Source of the DNA: Actinomadura harenae
Lineage (GTDB): Bacteria; Actinomycetota; Actinomycetes; Streptosporangiales; Streptosporangiaceae
Direction of reading: 5' to 3'
Assembly: GCF_003696215.1 (NCBI RefSeq)
Contig: NZ_RFFG01000008.1
Coordinates: 62,001-126,000, forward strand
Length of the DNA stretch: 64,000 bases
In this document: piece after piece, positions 16,107-25,732 of the stretch
Layout of the letters: the number at the start of each line of letters is the position of its first letter
Numbering within the stretch: the first letter of the stretch is position 1
The notes under the pieces: model-generated
Databases searched by the model: none
Told to the model about the DNA's origin: nothing
What the model saw: only the letters and a program-made list of their open reading frames with translations
Program-made: the position numbers and the translations under genes

Positions 16107-17097
16107 AGGGGGTCGAGGACGGCTTGCCGCCGTTGCCGGTCTGGCCGTTCTGACCGCCCGGGCTGACCGGGATCTGGCTCGAACCGGAGCAGTCGTTGCT
16201 CTGCTGGTTCACCCCGGACGCGAACTGCTGCGTCACCTTCCACGAGCCGCCGCTCTTCGCGAGCGACAGCCGGATCAGGCTCGCCGGGGCGGACGTCGTG
16301 CCCTGGCTGCTCTGGACGGTGATGTCGGTCGCGACCGCCGCGGTCGCGAACCTGCCGTCCACGTCGCCGACGAACACCCTGCTCGTCCGGGACGTCAGTG
16401 CCAGGTTCGGGTTGGACTTGAAGTTCTCGCCCAGGTTCGGCAGCGTGCAGCGCTTGTAGAGGTCGAGCAGGTCGCCCGCGAGCAGCTTCTGGACCTTGGC
16501 CATCTGGCCCTGGTAGTTGGACGCGTTGTAGGTGAACACCGCGTCCCCGTAGGCGGCGGCGACCTTCTCCACGTCGGCCCGCTCCTGCTTCTGGCCCGAC
16601 AGGTTCGACGCGGTCGTCCACTGCCAGACACCGAGGCTCGCCATCAGCGCGATGGTCACGACGGTCGCGACCGCGGACCTGCGGTTCATCCTGAAGCCGC
16701 CCCAGGCGGACTCCAGGACGGGGCCGCCGCCGTCCGGGGGCGCCTGCGCGGCCGCCTTCGCCTCGGGCTCGGCGGCCTTCTCCTCCTCGGGCTCGTCCTC
16801 GACGAGGAGGGGCTTCGGCCTGGGGTGCGGCTTGGGCTTCTCCGCCTTCGGCTGCGGCTTCGCCTCGGACTGCTCGTCGAGGAGTTCGCCGGACTCGATG
16901 GCCTCGAGCACCTCGTCGAGGTCGTCGTCGTCCTCGATGACCTCGATGACCCGGACGCGCCGCTTCCGCTTGGCCGGGGCCGTCCTGAGCTTCGCCTCCC
17001 CGGCCTCATGGTCGTCCTTGGCGACCACCTCCGCCTCTGACGACGCGGCCTCGTCGGCGGCCTCGTCGTTGCCGGGGTTCGTGGTCTTCGCAGTCAC
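16087..17097 (-). CDS. Mce-associated membrane protein
   Basis: 336 residues. A long acidic, Lys/Pro-rich cytoplasmic N-terminus (1-135) is followed by one transmembrane helix (142-160) and an extracytoplasmic NTF2-like domain (about 165-300) ending in a polar Gly/Ser/Asn tail. This layout and position at the end of an mce operon define Mce-associated (Mas/Mam) proteins, thought to stabilise the lipid importer. GTG 17097 is preferred because GAGGAG lies eight bases upstream; GTG 17106 would be too close. It follows mceF by 28 nt. Confidence 0.88.
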   Translation of the reverse strand: MTAKTTNPGNDEAADEAASSEAEVVAKDDHEAGEAKLRTAPAKRKRRVRVIEVIEDDDDLDEVLEAIESGELLDEQSEAKPQPKAEKPKPHPRPKPLLVEDEPEEEKAAEPEAKAAAQAPPDGGGPVLESAWGGFRMNRRSAVATVVTIALMASLGVWQWTTASNLSGQKQERADVEKVAAAYGDAVFTYNASNYQGQMAKVQKLLAGDLLDLYKRCTLPNLGENFKSNPNLALTSRTSRVFVGDVDGRFATAAVATDITVQSSQGTTSAPASLIRLSLAKSGGSWKVTQQFASGVNQQSNDCSGSSQIPVSPGGQNGQTGNGGKPSSTPSAKPTN

Positions 17098-17125
17098 TTG
17101 GAGCACTCCTCGCGGGACTATGGAC

Positions 17126-18439
17126 TCACTTCCTGCGGCGGCGGCGCGGCCGGGGCAGGCGGGACAGGCGTGACATCACGGGCACCGACCCCATCAGCAC
17201 CCTGATCAACACCATCAGGGCGACCACCGGGGGGACGTACATTAGCCAAGCCGGAGGCCCGGATGAAGGGCTTCCGCTGCTGCCCGAGGCGTTCTTCGCG
17301 TCGATGTTCGCGGGGCGGTCGAGCGCCGGGTCGTGCGCCGGGAGCGTCTCCCCGGTGTTCTTGCCCTGGTAGGGCTTCTGCGGGACGGCTCCGGGCACCC
17401 GGCCGCCCGGGCATGTCGGCGGGGTCGTCACCTGGGGCTGCGGCTGCGGGTACTTGTACTCGAGCGCCGCCTGGGTCTTGAGCGTGAACATGAACGCCAC
17501 GTTCAGCACCGTCTGGCCCTGGTTCTCGCCGATGATGCCGTTCAGCACCTTCCCCAGCGCGGGCGCCTGCTGGAAGATCTGCCCGAGGTGGGTGAGGATC
17601 GCCGGGTCGTACCGCTTGAGGTGCAGCGTCCCGAGGTTGTCGACCATGCAGTTCAGGTCGTCGCCGCTCTTGTCGAGCAGCGTGTTGACCGAGTCGAGCA
17701 GGCCGGGCCCGCGGTCGCGGAGCTCGGCGAGCTCGCCGCGCACCTGGCTGAGCGCGCCGGTCAGCGACGCGAGGTTGTCGACGCCCTCGCCGAGCGCGTC
17801 CCGGTTCTGGTTCAGGACGGTCGAGATGCGGGCGAGGTCCTTGACCAGGCCGTCCAGCATCCGCGTGTTCTGCGCGAACGTCCCGGCGAGCTGGTCGCCG
17901 CCCTGGATGATCTGGCGCAGGGAGTCCTGCCGTCCGGACCAGCCGGCCGCCAGCTCGTGCGTGATGATCTTGGCGTCCTCGGGTTTGATCGCGTCGAGCG
18001 TCTGGAGGACGGCCGCGAACAGGTCGCTGTACTTCGGCGGGACGGACGTCTTCTCCTTCGGGATGACCGTGCCCGGACGCATCGGCGGCGCGTGCCCCAT
18101 GCCGGGCGCGGGCGTCAGCTCGACCACCGGTTCGCCGACCGCCGACTTGCGCGCCGCCGCGGCCGTCGCGCCCTGCGGGATCTTCACGCCCCGGTCCATG
18201 CCGAGCCGCACCACCACCCGGTCCTTGACGAGCTTGACCTGCTGGATGTGCCCGACGCGCACCCCCAGGTAGTCGACCTCGAAGTTCGGGTGCAGTCCGG
18301 GCGACGACTCGAACTCCACGGTCAGGTGGTAGGGCCGTTCGATCGCGTCGAACCGGACGACGTTGGTGAACGCCCACACCGTCATGACCACCGCGAGGGC
18401 GCCGAACACCCCGAGGTTGATCGCGATTCGCCTGTTCAT
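17126..18439 (-). CDS. mceF: Mce family protein, MceF position
   Basis: 437 residues. An N-terminal transmembrane anchor (about 8-26) leads to the MCE (MlaD) domain (about 38-112, with YLGVRVGHIQQVKL), then a long helical region (about 150-350) that in the family forms part of the periplasm-spanning tube. A second hydrophobic helix near the C-terminus (WLMYVPPVVALMVLI) and a basic tail RLPRPRRRRRK are unusual for the group. The start overlaps the stop of mceE as ATGA, so translation is coupled. Function: substrate-binding tube of an ABC lipid or sterol importer. Confidence 0.92.
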   Translation of the reverse strand: MNRRIAINLGVFGALAVVMTVWAFTNVVRFDAIERPYHLTVEFESSPGLHPNFEVDYLGVRVGHIQQVKLVKDRVVVRLGMDRGVKIPQGATAAAARKSAVGEPVVELTPAPGMGHAPPMRPGTVIPKEKTSVPPKYSDLFAAVLQTLDAIKPEDAKIITHELAAGWSGRQDSLRQIIQGGDQLAGTFAQNTRMLDGLVKDLARISTVLNQNRDALGEGVDNLASLTGALSQVRGELAELRDRGPGLLDSVNTLLDKSGDDLNCMVDNLGTLHLKRYDPAILTHLGQIFQQAPALGKVLNGIIGENQGQTVLNVAFMFTLKTQAALEYKYPQPQPQVTTPPTCPGGRVPGAVPQKPYQGKNTGETLPAHDPALDRPANIDAKNASGSSGSPSSGPPAWLMYVPPVVALMVLIRVLMGSVPVMSRLSRLPRPRRRRRK

Positions 18440-19530
18440 CGAGGCGGCTCCAGGAGGGAGTCGAGGGAGGGGAAGGCGTCGCGGACCTTGGGCGGGAGCG
18501 CGCTGGTGCCCTTGGTGCTCTTGGCGCCCTTCTTGCCCGAGCCGCCGGAACCGCCGGAACCGCCGAGGCCGGGGAAGACCGGGGTCCCGTCGGGCCAGAT
18601 GACACGGAGGACCGGGTACATCATCAGGTTGCCGTCGTAGCTGGCCAGGGGCAGTTTCTGCTCGAAGGAGACGAGGCCGTTCACCAGGTTGGTGAGGCGG
18701 GTGCGCTCGCTTCCGAGCTCGGCGATGATCGGGTCGACGTCGTTCAGCAGGCGGCGGAAGGTGGCGACGCGTCCGGAGAGGACCTTGTCGTTGAGTTCGG
18801 CGGCCGCGTAGCTCAGCCGGTCGATCGTCTTGAGGATCTTGTCCTTGTCCTTGTTCAGCAGGTCGGTGGTCTTGGCGATCTCGCCGGGGGCGCGGTTCAG
18901 GGCGTCCTTGCCCGCGGCGAGCGAGTGGCCGAGGCGGGCGAAGTCGTCGATCGACGCGCCGAGTTCGGCGCGCTGGTCGGCGAACAGCTTCACCAGGTCG
19001 GACGTCTGCTTCACGGTCTTGTTGAGCTTGTGCCCCTGGCCGTCCAGGGCGGTGGCGCCCGCGTTGACGATGGTCTTGATGTCGTTGCCCGCCAGGGACT
19101 TCAGCAGCGGGCCGGTCTGGCCGATGACCTGCTCGAACGCGGGCTGGACGGTGGCGTCCCCGATGCGGGCGCCGTTGGCGAGGTAGGGGCCGCGGTCCAT
19201 GCTTCCGCCGGGCGGGAGGATCATGTCGACGTAGTTCTCGCCGAGCAACGAGGTCACCTTGATCTCGGCCCGGGTGCCCTGCGGCAGGCGGTACCGGTCC
19301 ATGATCGCCATGGTGACCTTGGCCTTGTAGCCGTCCCGCCTGACCGACAGGACGGTGCCGATCTTGACGTCCGACATCTGGACGCTGTGCCCGGCGACCA
19401 GGCCCTGCGCGTCGTCGAAGTCCGCGGTCAGGTGGACCTTGCCCTTGGGCGCGCCGAACGTCTGGAACGAGCAGCCGGTGAGGGCCAGCGTGAGGGTGAG
19501 GAGCAGGGCCGCGAGCGTCCGTCCGCGCAT
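18436..19530 (-). CDS. mceE: Mce family lipoprotein, MceE position
   Basis: 364 residues. The signal peptide ends in a lipobox LTGCS (Cys near 20), so the protein should be a lipid-anchored tube subunit; in mycobacteria the MceE position is likewise a lipoprotein (LprK). The MCE domain spans about 34-110 (VQMSDVKIGTVLSV), followed by a helical repeat region and a Gly/Ser-rich linker with a basic C-terminal tail. The start shares one base with the stop of mceD (TGATG). Confidence 0.92.
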   Translation of the reverse strand: MRGRTLAALLLTLTLALTGCSFQTFGAPKGKVHLTADFDDAQGLVAGHSVQMSDVKIGTVLSVRRDGYKAKVTMAIMDRYRLPQGTRAEIKVTSLLGENYVDMILPPGGSMDRGPYLANGARIGDATVQPAFEQVIGQTGPLLKSLAGNDIKTIVNAGATALDGQGHKLNKTVKQTSDLVKLFADQRAELGASIDDFARLGHSLAAGKDALNRAPGEIAKTTDLLNKDKDKILKTIDRLSYAAAELNDKVLSGRVATFRRLLNDVDPIIAELGSERTRLTNLVNGLVSFEQKLPLASYDGNLMMYPVLRVIWPDGTPVFPGLGGSGGSGGSGKKGAKSTKGTSALPPKVRDAFPSLDSLLEPPR

Positions 19531-20576
19531 CAGTGGCCTCCGGTGAGGTCGCCCGAGCCCGGCCACGGGCAGTTGGAGTTCGGCTTGGGGAGCGGGCAGC
19601 CGACGTCGTCGTCCCGGAGGATCGACTTGAGCCACGTCCGCAGGAACGCGTCGGTCGCGACGCGGATCTGCAGCGACTTGTTCTTCGGGTTGTAGCCGTT
19701 GATGAGCGCGCCGCTCAGCGTCGGGAGCGCCTTGACGAGCTGGGCGAGGCGCGCCGCGTTGCCCTTGAGGATGAGCGCGACGCGGGTGAGGACGGCGAGG
19801 TCCTCCGGCAGCTGCCCCTTGTACTTGTCGAGCAGTTTCTGGCCGTTGCGGGAGAGGTCGACGAGGCCGTGGACGAGGTCCTGGATCTCGCCGCGCTCCC
19901 CGGAGAGGACGCGGCTGGCGGCGCTGAAGTCCTGGATCATCTCGCCGAGGACCTGCTCGCGTCCCCGGACGACCCCGGCGAGGCGGTGCAGGTTGCTCGC
20001 GACGGCGATGAGGTTCTTGTCCTGGCCCGCGACGTTCTGGACGAGCCGGGCGCTCTGCTCGAGCGTCGCGTTGAACGTCGTGCCGTTGCCGTTGAAGGAG
20101 TTCGCGGTCCGGTCGAGCGCGGGCTGCACCTTGGTCGGGTCGAGCGCCTTGGCGAGGTTGGTGAAGGAGCTCAGCGCGTCGTCCACCTCGACGGGGACGG
20201 TCGTCCGCTCGATCGGGATGGTGTCGGAGGTCTCCTTGGGGTCGCCGGGCTTCCACGCGGGGTGCAGGACGAGGTTCCGCTCGCCGACGAGGTTCAGCGG
20301 GACGATCGCCGCCTGGACGCCCTTGGGGAGCGGGACGTCCCGGGAGATGTGGAAGCGGACCCGGATGCGGTCGCCGTCGGTCTGGACGGAGTCGACCGAC
20401 CCGACGTCCGCGCCCATGACCATGACCTTCGACTCCTTGTAGAAGGAGCGGGCCTTCGGCAGGTAGACGGTCATCTCGCGGTTCCCGCCGCCCCCGCCCG
20501 GGGACAGCGAGCAGCCGCCGAGGACGGTCGCCAGCACGACGCAGACGCCGGCCAGGACGCCTTTCCTGCGGGTCAT
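19530..20576 (-). CDS. mceD: Mce family lipoprotein, MceD position
   Basis: 348 residues. A second lipobox protein in the operon: VLGGCSLS puts the lipidated Cys near residue 22. MCE domain about 33-110 (VMVMGADVGSVDSV), then a long helical domain. The C-terminus has two Cys residues in a Pro-rich segment (GCPLPKPNSNCPWPG). The start shares one base with the stop of mceC (TGATG). Having lipoproteins at both the D and E positions differs from the mycobacterial pattern. Confidence 0.9.
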   Translation of the reverse strand: MTRRKGVLAGVCVVLATVLGGCSLSPGGGGGNREMTVYLPKARSFYKESKVMVMGADVGSVDSVQTDGDRIRVRFHISRDVPLPKGVQAAIVPLNLVGERNLVLHPAWKPGDPKETSDTIPIERTTVPVEVDDALSSFTNLAKALDPTKVQPALDRTANSFNGNGTTFNATLEQSARLVQNVAGQDKNLIAVASNLHRLAGVVRGREQVLGEMIQDFSAASRVLSGERGEIQDLVHGLVDLSRNGQKLLDKYKGQLPEDLAVLTRVALILKGNAARLAQLVKALPTLSGALINGYNPKNKSLQIRVATDAFLRTWLKSILRDDDVGCPLPKPNSNCPWPGSGDLTGGH

Positions 20577-21640
20577 CAGTTGCCTCCCCCTCGCGCGCCG
20601 GTCTGGTCGGCGGTCTTCCCACCGGGCGGGTCGATGGGCGTGGAGATCGGGCCGTTCGGCTGGAGCGGGCCGAGCCCGGACAGGACGCCCTCGATCCACT
20701 GGCCGTTGCCGCGCACGTTGGACACGCCCTCGAAGGTCGGCCCGAGCAGCGACAGGTCGGTGTTGAGGACGTCCATGTTCGGCGCGAGCCGGGTCGTCAG
20801 CAGGTGCAGGTTGTCGAGGAGGGTGTCGAGCTGACGCTGGTTGCGCGAGATCGTGTTCGACAGCGTCCGGACGGTCCGGCTGCCCTGCCCGATCGTGGAC
20901 GCGAGCTGGTCGCGGCGTTCGACCAGGACGCGCAGCAGGATCCGGCTGTTGTCGATGATCTCCTTGAGCTGCCCCTCCTTGGCGGCGAGCGTCCCGGTGA
21001 TGGTCTTGGAGCCCTCGACGAGCTTCTCGACCTCGGGGTAGGAGTCGTTGAGCGCGCGCGCCAGCGACTGGAGGTTGCGGAGCATCTCGTTCAGCTTCGC
21101 CGCGTTCGGGGACCTGATCTTCGACATCTCGGTGAGCAGGAGGCTGATGGACTTCTCGTCCAGCTTCCCGATGATGTTGTTCGCGCCCTGGAGGGCGTCC
21201 GGGACGGTGAAGGGGACCTGGGTGCGGTCGACCGGGATCCGCCGCCGCGCCTCGGGGAGGCTCGCCATGTAGGGGTGGGCGACCGGGCCGCTGAGCCGCA
21301 GGTAGCGTCCGCCGAGGAGCGTGGTCGTCTCGATCGCGGCGTGGGTGTCGGGTCCGAGGTCGATCCCCTTGTCGACCTGCCACGACACGATGACGGTGCC
21401 GGTCCTGAAGCTCGGGTGGACGCCGGTGACGCGGCCGACCTTGACGCCCGCGACCTTGACGTCCTGGCCCTTCTTGATGCCCGCGGTGTCGGTGAAGGCG
21501 CCGCTCATCGCGTAGCCCTGGTCGAACAGGTGGAGCTGGCCGACGGCGAACGCGAACACGCAGCCCGCGCCGATCACGCCGAGGGTCGCGACGGCGACGA
21601 GCTTCTGGTTGACGTCGCGCAGCGAGGGGAACAGCGGCAT
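20576..21640 (-). CDS. mceC: Mce family protein, MceC position
   Basis: 354 residues. N-terminal transmembrane anchor (about 14-33), MCE domain about 42-115 (VKVAGVKVGRVTGV), long helical region 150-310, and a Pro/Gly-rich unstructured C-terminus. It begins 3 nt after the mceB stop, in the same operon. Confidence 0.92.
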   Translation of the reverse strand: MPLFPSLRDVNQKLVAVATLGVIGAGCVFAFAVGQLHLFDQGYAMSGAFTDTAGIKKGQDVKVAGVKVGRVTGVHPSFRTGTVIVSWQVDKGIDLGPDTHAAIETTTLLGGRYLRLSGPVAHPYMASLPEARRRIPVDRTQVPFTVPDALQGANNIIGKLDEKSISLLLTEMSKIRSPNAAKLNEMLRNLQSLARALNDSYPEVEKLVEGSKTITGTLAAKEGQLKEIIDNSRILLRVLVERRDQLASTIGQGSRTVRTLSNTISRNQRQLDTLLDNLHLLTTRLAPNMDVLNTDLSLLGPTFEGVSNVRGNGQWIEGVLSGLGPLQPNGPISTPIDPPGGKTADQTGARGGGN

Positions 21641-21643
21641 CGG

Positions 21644-22726
21644 TCACCGCCCCCCGTTGAGGATCGACTTGAGTTTGGCGAGGTCCTGCTGGGACGGCCC
21701 GTCGTTCCCCGGTTCGTTCGGCAGTCTCATCGGGAACGGGCAGGGGCCCTCGACGAGGTTCAGGCACATGACGTCCGTGCGGAGGAAGTGGCCGCCGTTG
21801 GTGGTGGCGAACAGCTGCCGGAGCGGCAGCGGGAGCGTCTGCACCATCTTCTCCAGCTGGTCCACGTTGATCCGGAACGTGTCGCTGAACTTGCCGAGGT
21901 TGTCGATGATCCGGGCGAGCTGCGCGTCGTTGCCGCCGAGGACGGCGTTGAGGTTGGTCGTCACGCCGGACACCTGGACGACGGCGTTCTCCAGCACCTG
22001 CTTGTTGTCGGCGAACACCTTCGCGAGGTCGCGCAGGTTGTCGACGCTCTGCGCGATCTGCTTGTCCCGGACGCCGACGGCATCGGTGACGGCCGAGTAG
22101 TCCTTGATGAGCTGCTGGATGGTCTGCTTGCGCGAGCCGAACGTCTGGAGCAGGCCGTCCAGGTTGGTGATCAGCGTGTTGATCGCGGTCTCGTTGCCGT
22201 CCAGGGCCTGGGAGAGCGCGAACAGGATCCGGTTCAGCTGGTTCGGGTCGAGGTTGTTGACCAGCGGCTGGATCGCGTTGACGACCTCGCCGAGGTCGAC
22301 GACCGACCGGGTGTGCGGGACGCGGGCGCCGCCGCGCAGCATCGTCCAGCTCTGCCCGGGTTCGAGGTAGACGACGCGCTGGCCGAGGACGTTGCGCCAG
22401 CGGATCGCGGCGGTCGAGTCGTCGGGGAGCTTGAGGTCCTTGTCGACGGCCATCCCGACGACGGCCCGGCCCTGCTTGACCTTGATGCTCTTCACCTGGC
22501 CGACCGGGGTGCCCGCGACCTTCACCTGGTCGCCGGTGAGCAGGCCGGTGACGTCGTCGAACTCGGCGGTGAGCTTGTAGCGGGCGTTGAAGCTCGTGCC
22601 GAGGATCTGCTGGCCGATGAAGAACGTCAGCATCCCGGTGACGACGACGAACACCAGGAACTTCGCCGTGGTCGCGTAGTCCGGGCCGCGGGCGGCCTTC
22701 CCGCGCAGGCGGATGCGGGGGCTCAC
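21644..22726 (-). CDS. mceB: Mce family protein, MceB position
   Basis: 360 residues. A basic N-terminus precedes a transmembrane helix (about 20-42); the MCE domain follows (about 48-120, VKVAGTPVGQVKSIKV), then the helical tube region, ending with two Cys residues in MCLNLVEGPCPFP. GTG 22726 overlaps the mceA stop as GTGA. Part of the same lipid importer. Confidence 0.92.
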   Translation of the reverse strand: MSPRIRLRGKAARGPDYATTAKFLVFVVVTGMLTFFIGQQILGTSFNARYKLTAEFDDVTGLLTGDQVKVAGTPVGQVKSIKVKQGRAVVGMAVDKDLKLPDDSTAAIRWRNVLGQRVVYLEPGQSWTMLRGGARVPHTRSVVDLGEVVNAIQPLVNNLDPNQLNRILFALSQALDGNETAINTLITNLDGLLQTFGSRKQTIQQLIKDYSAVTDAVGVRDKQIAQSVDNLRDLAKVFADNKQVLENAVVQVSGVTTNLNAVLGGNDAQLARIIDNLGKFSDTFRINVDQLEKMVQTLPLPLRQLFATTNGGHFLRTDVMCLNLVEGPCPFPMRLPNEPGNDGPSQQDLAKLKSILNGGR

Positions 22727-23814
22727 CGGCGCGTCACCCGCTTCAGGCCGTCGTTCTTCTGGTCCACGTTGGCCTTCTGGTCGAACACCGTGGTCGTGGG
22801 CGTGACGGCGCAGATGTCGATGAACACCTTGCAGGGGTCGACCGGGAGCGGGCCGACCACGTTGGCGATCATCGTGCCCTTCGGGCCCGGGACCTTGATG
22901 ACCTTCACGAGCAGGGTGAAGAAGCCGTTCAGGTCGTCCAGCAGCACCGGGATGTTCTTCTGCTGGCCGTGGACGACGTGGGCGGCGTCGCCCGCGCCGT
23001 CGACGAGGTTGCCGATGTTGCCGCCGTGGTCGCGGAGCGAGTCCCCGACGCGTCCGGTCAGCTCGCTCGCGCCGTCGAGGATCTGGTCGATCTTGTCGGG
23101 GCGGTCGTAGACGACGGGCGCGATCCGGTTGACGTCGCCGACGATCTGGTTGATCGTCCCGCCGCGTGAGGCGAGCGTGGGGGCGAGCCCGGCGACGTTG
23201 TCCATGATGGTCTTGAGCTGGGCCTTGTCCTGGTCGGTGGCGTCGATGACCTTCGCGCCGTTGGAGAGTGCACGGCGGAGGGCGGGGCCCTGGCCGTCCA
23301 GCCCGGCGGAGAAGGTGTGCAGGATCGTGGCCAGCTCGTCCGGGTTGATGGCCTTGGTGAGGTTGTAGGCGGGCCACGCGGTGTCGGACAGCTCGACCGG
23401 GTCCTTGCCCTGCCCGAGGTCGGCGTTGTTCCTCAGGTACGGGCCGGTCGTCTCGTTCCTGCCGAGGTCGAGGACGAGGTCCTTCGGGCCGAACACCGAC
23501 ACCGGCTCGATCCGCGCGCTCGTCCCCTGCGCCAGCCGCACGCCCTTGTCGACGCGCATCCGGACGGTCACCCGGCCGTCCCGGTCGAGCTTCACCTTCT
23601 GGACGGTCCCGACCGTGATCCCGCGGATCTTCACGTCCGACTTGCCCGGGTCCAGGCCCTGGCCCGCGCGGTGGAACTCGGCGGTGAAGTACGTCGAACC
23701 GCCGCTTCCCGGCATCGCGCTCAGCGCCAGCGCGGCGACGGAGACCGCGAGCGCCCCCACGCCCACGGCGCCGAACAGCGTCCGGGTCCTCCCGGAGAGG
23801 GTCTCGTCGCTCAT
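22723..23814 (-). CDS. mceA: Mce family protein, MceA position
   Basis: 363 residues. N-terminal transmembrane helix (about 13-34), MCE domain about 42-118 (SDVKIRGITVGTVQKVKL), a long helical region, and a C-terminal segment with two Cys residues (DPCKVFIDICAV). ATG overlaps the stop of yrbEB as ATGA. First of six tandem Mce proteins. Confidence 0.93.
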   Translation of the reverse strand: MSDETLSGRTRTLFGAVGVGALAVSVAALALSAMPGSGGSTYFTAEFHRAGQGLDPGKSDVKIRGITVGTVQKVKLDRDGRVTVRMRVDKGVRLAQGTSARIEPVSVFGPKDLVLDLGRNETTGPYLRNNADLGQGKDPVELSDTAWPAYNLTKAINPDELATILHTFSAGLDGQGPALRRALSNGAKVIDATDQDKAQLKTIMDNVAGLAPTLASRGGTINQIVGDVNRIAPVVYDRPDKIDQILDGASELTGRVGDSLRDHGGNIGNLVDGAGDAAHVVHGQQKNIPVLLDDLNGFFTLLVKVIKVPGPKGTMIANVVGPLPVDPCKVFIDICAVTPTTTVFDQKANVDQKNDGLKRVTRR

Positions 23815-24665
23815 CCGGTCAACCTCACCGTGCCGCCGTGACCCCAGAAGATGTAGCTGAGCAGGAGGTTCATCAGGATCATGAGGATCGTGGACTCCCG
23901 GATCGCGCGCCCGGCCGCGACACCCACGCCCACCGGCCCGCCCGCCGCGTAGTAGCCGCGGTAGCAGTGGACGAACATCACGATGAACGCGAAGATCGCC
24001 ACCTTGATCACGCTGTAGAGGACGTCGATCGGCGGCAGGTAGAGGTGGAAGTAGTAGTCGTAGATGCCGGGCGACAGGCCGTAGACGGAGACGGAGATGA
24101 ACCTGGTGGCCCAGAAGGCCATGAACAGTGAGACCAGGTAGAGCGGCACCAGGGCGATGACACCGGCCGCCACGCGCGTGCACACGAGGTAGACCAGCGA
24201 GTTGATGCCCATGACCTCCAGGGCGTCGATCTCCTCGGAGATCCGCATCGCGCCGATCTCGGCGGTGAAGCTCGTCCCGACCTGGGCGACCAGCGCGACG
24301 CCCGCGATGATCGGGGTCACCTCGCGGACGTTGGAGTAGGACGCGACCAGGCCGGTGAACGCCTCCGCGCCGATGCGTTCCAGCCCGGGATAGCCCTGCT
24401 GGCCCACGATCGCGCCGGTGGCCAGCGACATCGTCGCGATCACGAAGATCATGCCGCCGCCGATGACGAGCGCGCCGACGCCGACGGTGATGTCGCTGAC
24501 CTGCTTGGCCAGCGTCCGGCCGTACTTGCGTTTGAGGATGATGTCGAACAGCAGCCCGTACAGGACGCGGCCGAGGAAGACCGGAAGGTTGAAGGAGGCG
24601 GACAGGTTCGCCGTCCGGCCGCGCACCGCGCGGCCGATCCGCCGGACCGGGGAGATGGCGACCAT
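23811..24665 (-). CDS. yrbEB: MlaE/YrbE-type permease, YrbEB position
   Basis: 284 residues, integral membrane permease of the Mce lipid importer. About five to six hydrophobic helices are visible, with the family block EVTPIIAGVALVAQVGTSFTAE split around 115-135 and the signature EEIDALEVMGINSLVYLV (about 143-160), which contacts the ATPase. Its ATG directly abuts the yrbEA stop. The partner ATPase (MceG) is not in this window, which is normal because it is usually encoded elsewhere. Confidence 0.93.
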   Translation of the reverse strand: MVAISPVRRIGRAVRGRTANLSASFNLPVFLGRVLYGLLFDIILKRKYGRTLAKQVSDITVGVGALVIGGGMIFVIATMSLATGAIVGQQGYPGLERIGAEAFTGLVASYSNVREVTPIIAGVALVAQVGTSFTAEIGAMRISEEIDALEVMGINSLVYLVCTRVAAGVIALVPLYLVSLFMAFWATRFISVSVYGLSPGIYDYYFHLYLPPIDVLYSVIKVAIFAFIVMFVHCYRGYYAAGGPVGVGVAAGRAIRESTILMILMNLLLSYIFWGHGGTVRLTG

Positions 24666-25469
24666 TCAGAACCTCGGGGGGAACAGGACCTGGTAGATCG
24701 TGGTCAGGACGTAGTTCGAGGCGAACACGACGATCGAGGTGACCACGACCGCCCGGTTCACCGCCCGTCCCACGCCGACCGGGCCGTAGTCGCAGTTCAT
24801 GCCCATGTAGCAGGCGACCGCGGCGGCGATGAACCCGAACACCCACGCCTTGAAGAGGGTGATCACCAGGTCCGGGAACTGGAGGAGCGTCGTCGCGCCG
24901 TCGAAGAACGCGCCGGGGCTGACGCCCTGCTGGATGACGTTGAAGTAGTAGCCGCCCAGGGTTCCGGCGACGATCACCACCGAGGCGAGCAGGACCGACA
25001 CGGTGCTGGCCGCCCACAGCCTGGGGGTGACCAGGCGGTGGATCGGGTTGATGCCCATGACCTCCATGGCCGCGAGTTCGTCGCGGATGTTGCGGGCGCC
25101 CATGTCGGAGGTGATGGCCGAGCCGCCGACCCCGGACACCAGCAGCGCGGCGGCGAGCGGCGCGACCTGCTGGACCATCGCGGCGATCAGCAGCGCCCCG
25201 GTCGCGGACGCCGCGCCGAGCTGCCGGGCGATGTCCCCGACCTGGAGCGAGATCGTCGCGCCGAGCGGGATCGCGATGAGCATGACGGGGATCGAGGTGA
25301 CCCGGGCGAGGAACCAGCACTGCTCGATGAACTCGCCCCACCACTGGCGCACGTCCCAGGTGCGGCGGAGCCCTTCGAGGAACGTGACGCACAGCAGGCC
25401 CGTCTCGTCCAGTGCGCGGGCGGCGCGCCGCCGGGCGAGATCCGGCACGCCGGTGAGGCTCAGGGCCAT
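24666..25469 (-). CDS. yrbEA: MlaE/YrbE-type permease, YrbEA position
   Basis: 267 residues, first gene of the mce operon and partner of YrbEB in the permease. Conserved MlaE segments include APLAAALLVSGVGGSAITSD and the coupling-helix signature DELAAMEVMGINPIHRLV. I chose ATG 25469, preceded by a purine-rich GGGGGCGAG; the frame upstream of it is Pro/Arg-rich and not family-like. The 263-bp gap to the divergent MarR gene should hold the operon promoter. Confidence 0.9.
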   Translation of the reverse strand: MALSLTGVPDLARRRAARALDETGLLCVTFLEGLRRTWDVRQWWGEFIEQCWFLARVTSIPVMLIAIPLGATISLQVGDIARQLGAASATGALLIAAMVQQVAPLAAALLVSGVGGSAITSDMGARNIRDELAAMEVMGINPIHRLVTPRLWAASTVSVLLASVVIVAGTLGGYYFNVIQQGVSPGAFFDGATTLLQFPDLVITLFKAWVFGFIAAAVACYMGMNCDYGPVGVGRAVNRAVVVTSIVVFASNYVLTTIYQVLFPPRF

Positions 25470-25574
25470 CTCGCCCCCGGGGGGCCGGGGCGACGGAGCA
25501 TTCGTGCCTCCTGGGGTGTTCGGGCGGCGGGGGCCGTCCGATGGAGCACAGGGTGGTCCGGTCGGGCACACGCG

Positions 25575-25600
25575 GGTCGAGCACACTCAGGGTCGAGCAC
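25575..25600 (-). promoter_or_regulatory. Direct repeat in the mce control region
   Basis: ggtcgagcac occurs at 25575-25584 and 25591-25600, 16 bp apart, in the intergenic region between yrbEA and the divergent MarR-type gene. Binding by that regulator is inference. Confidence 0.3.
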
Positions 25601-25732
25601 GGGTACAGCACACAGGTGGCAGCAGCATCACACGGACACACCGGCACCGCCTGTGATCTGGAGCACTCTATGAGAAAAAGGTCTAAGAAGCGAGTACTTA
25701 CTTCCCGTCGGGTCCGGGGCTAGGATCTGCTG

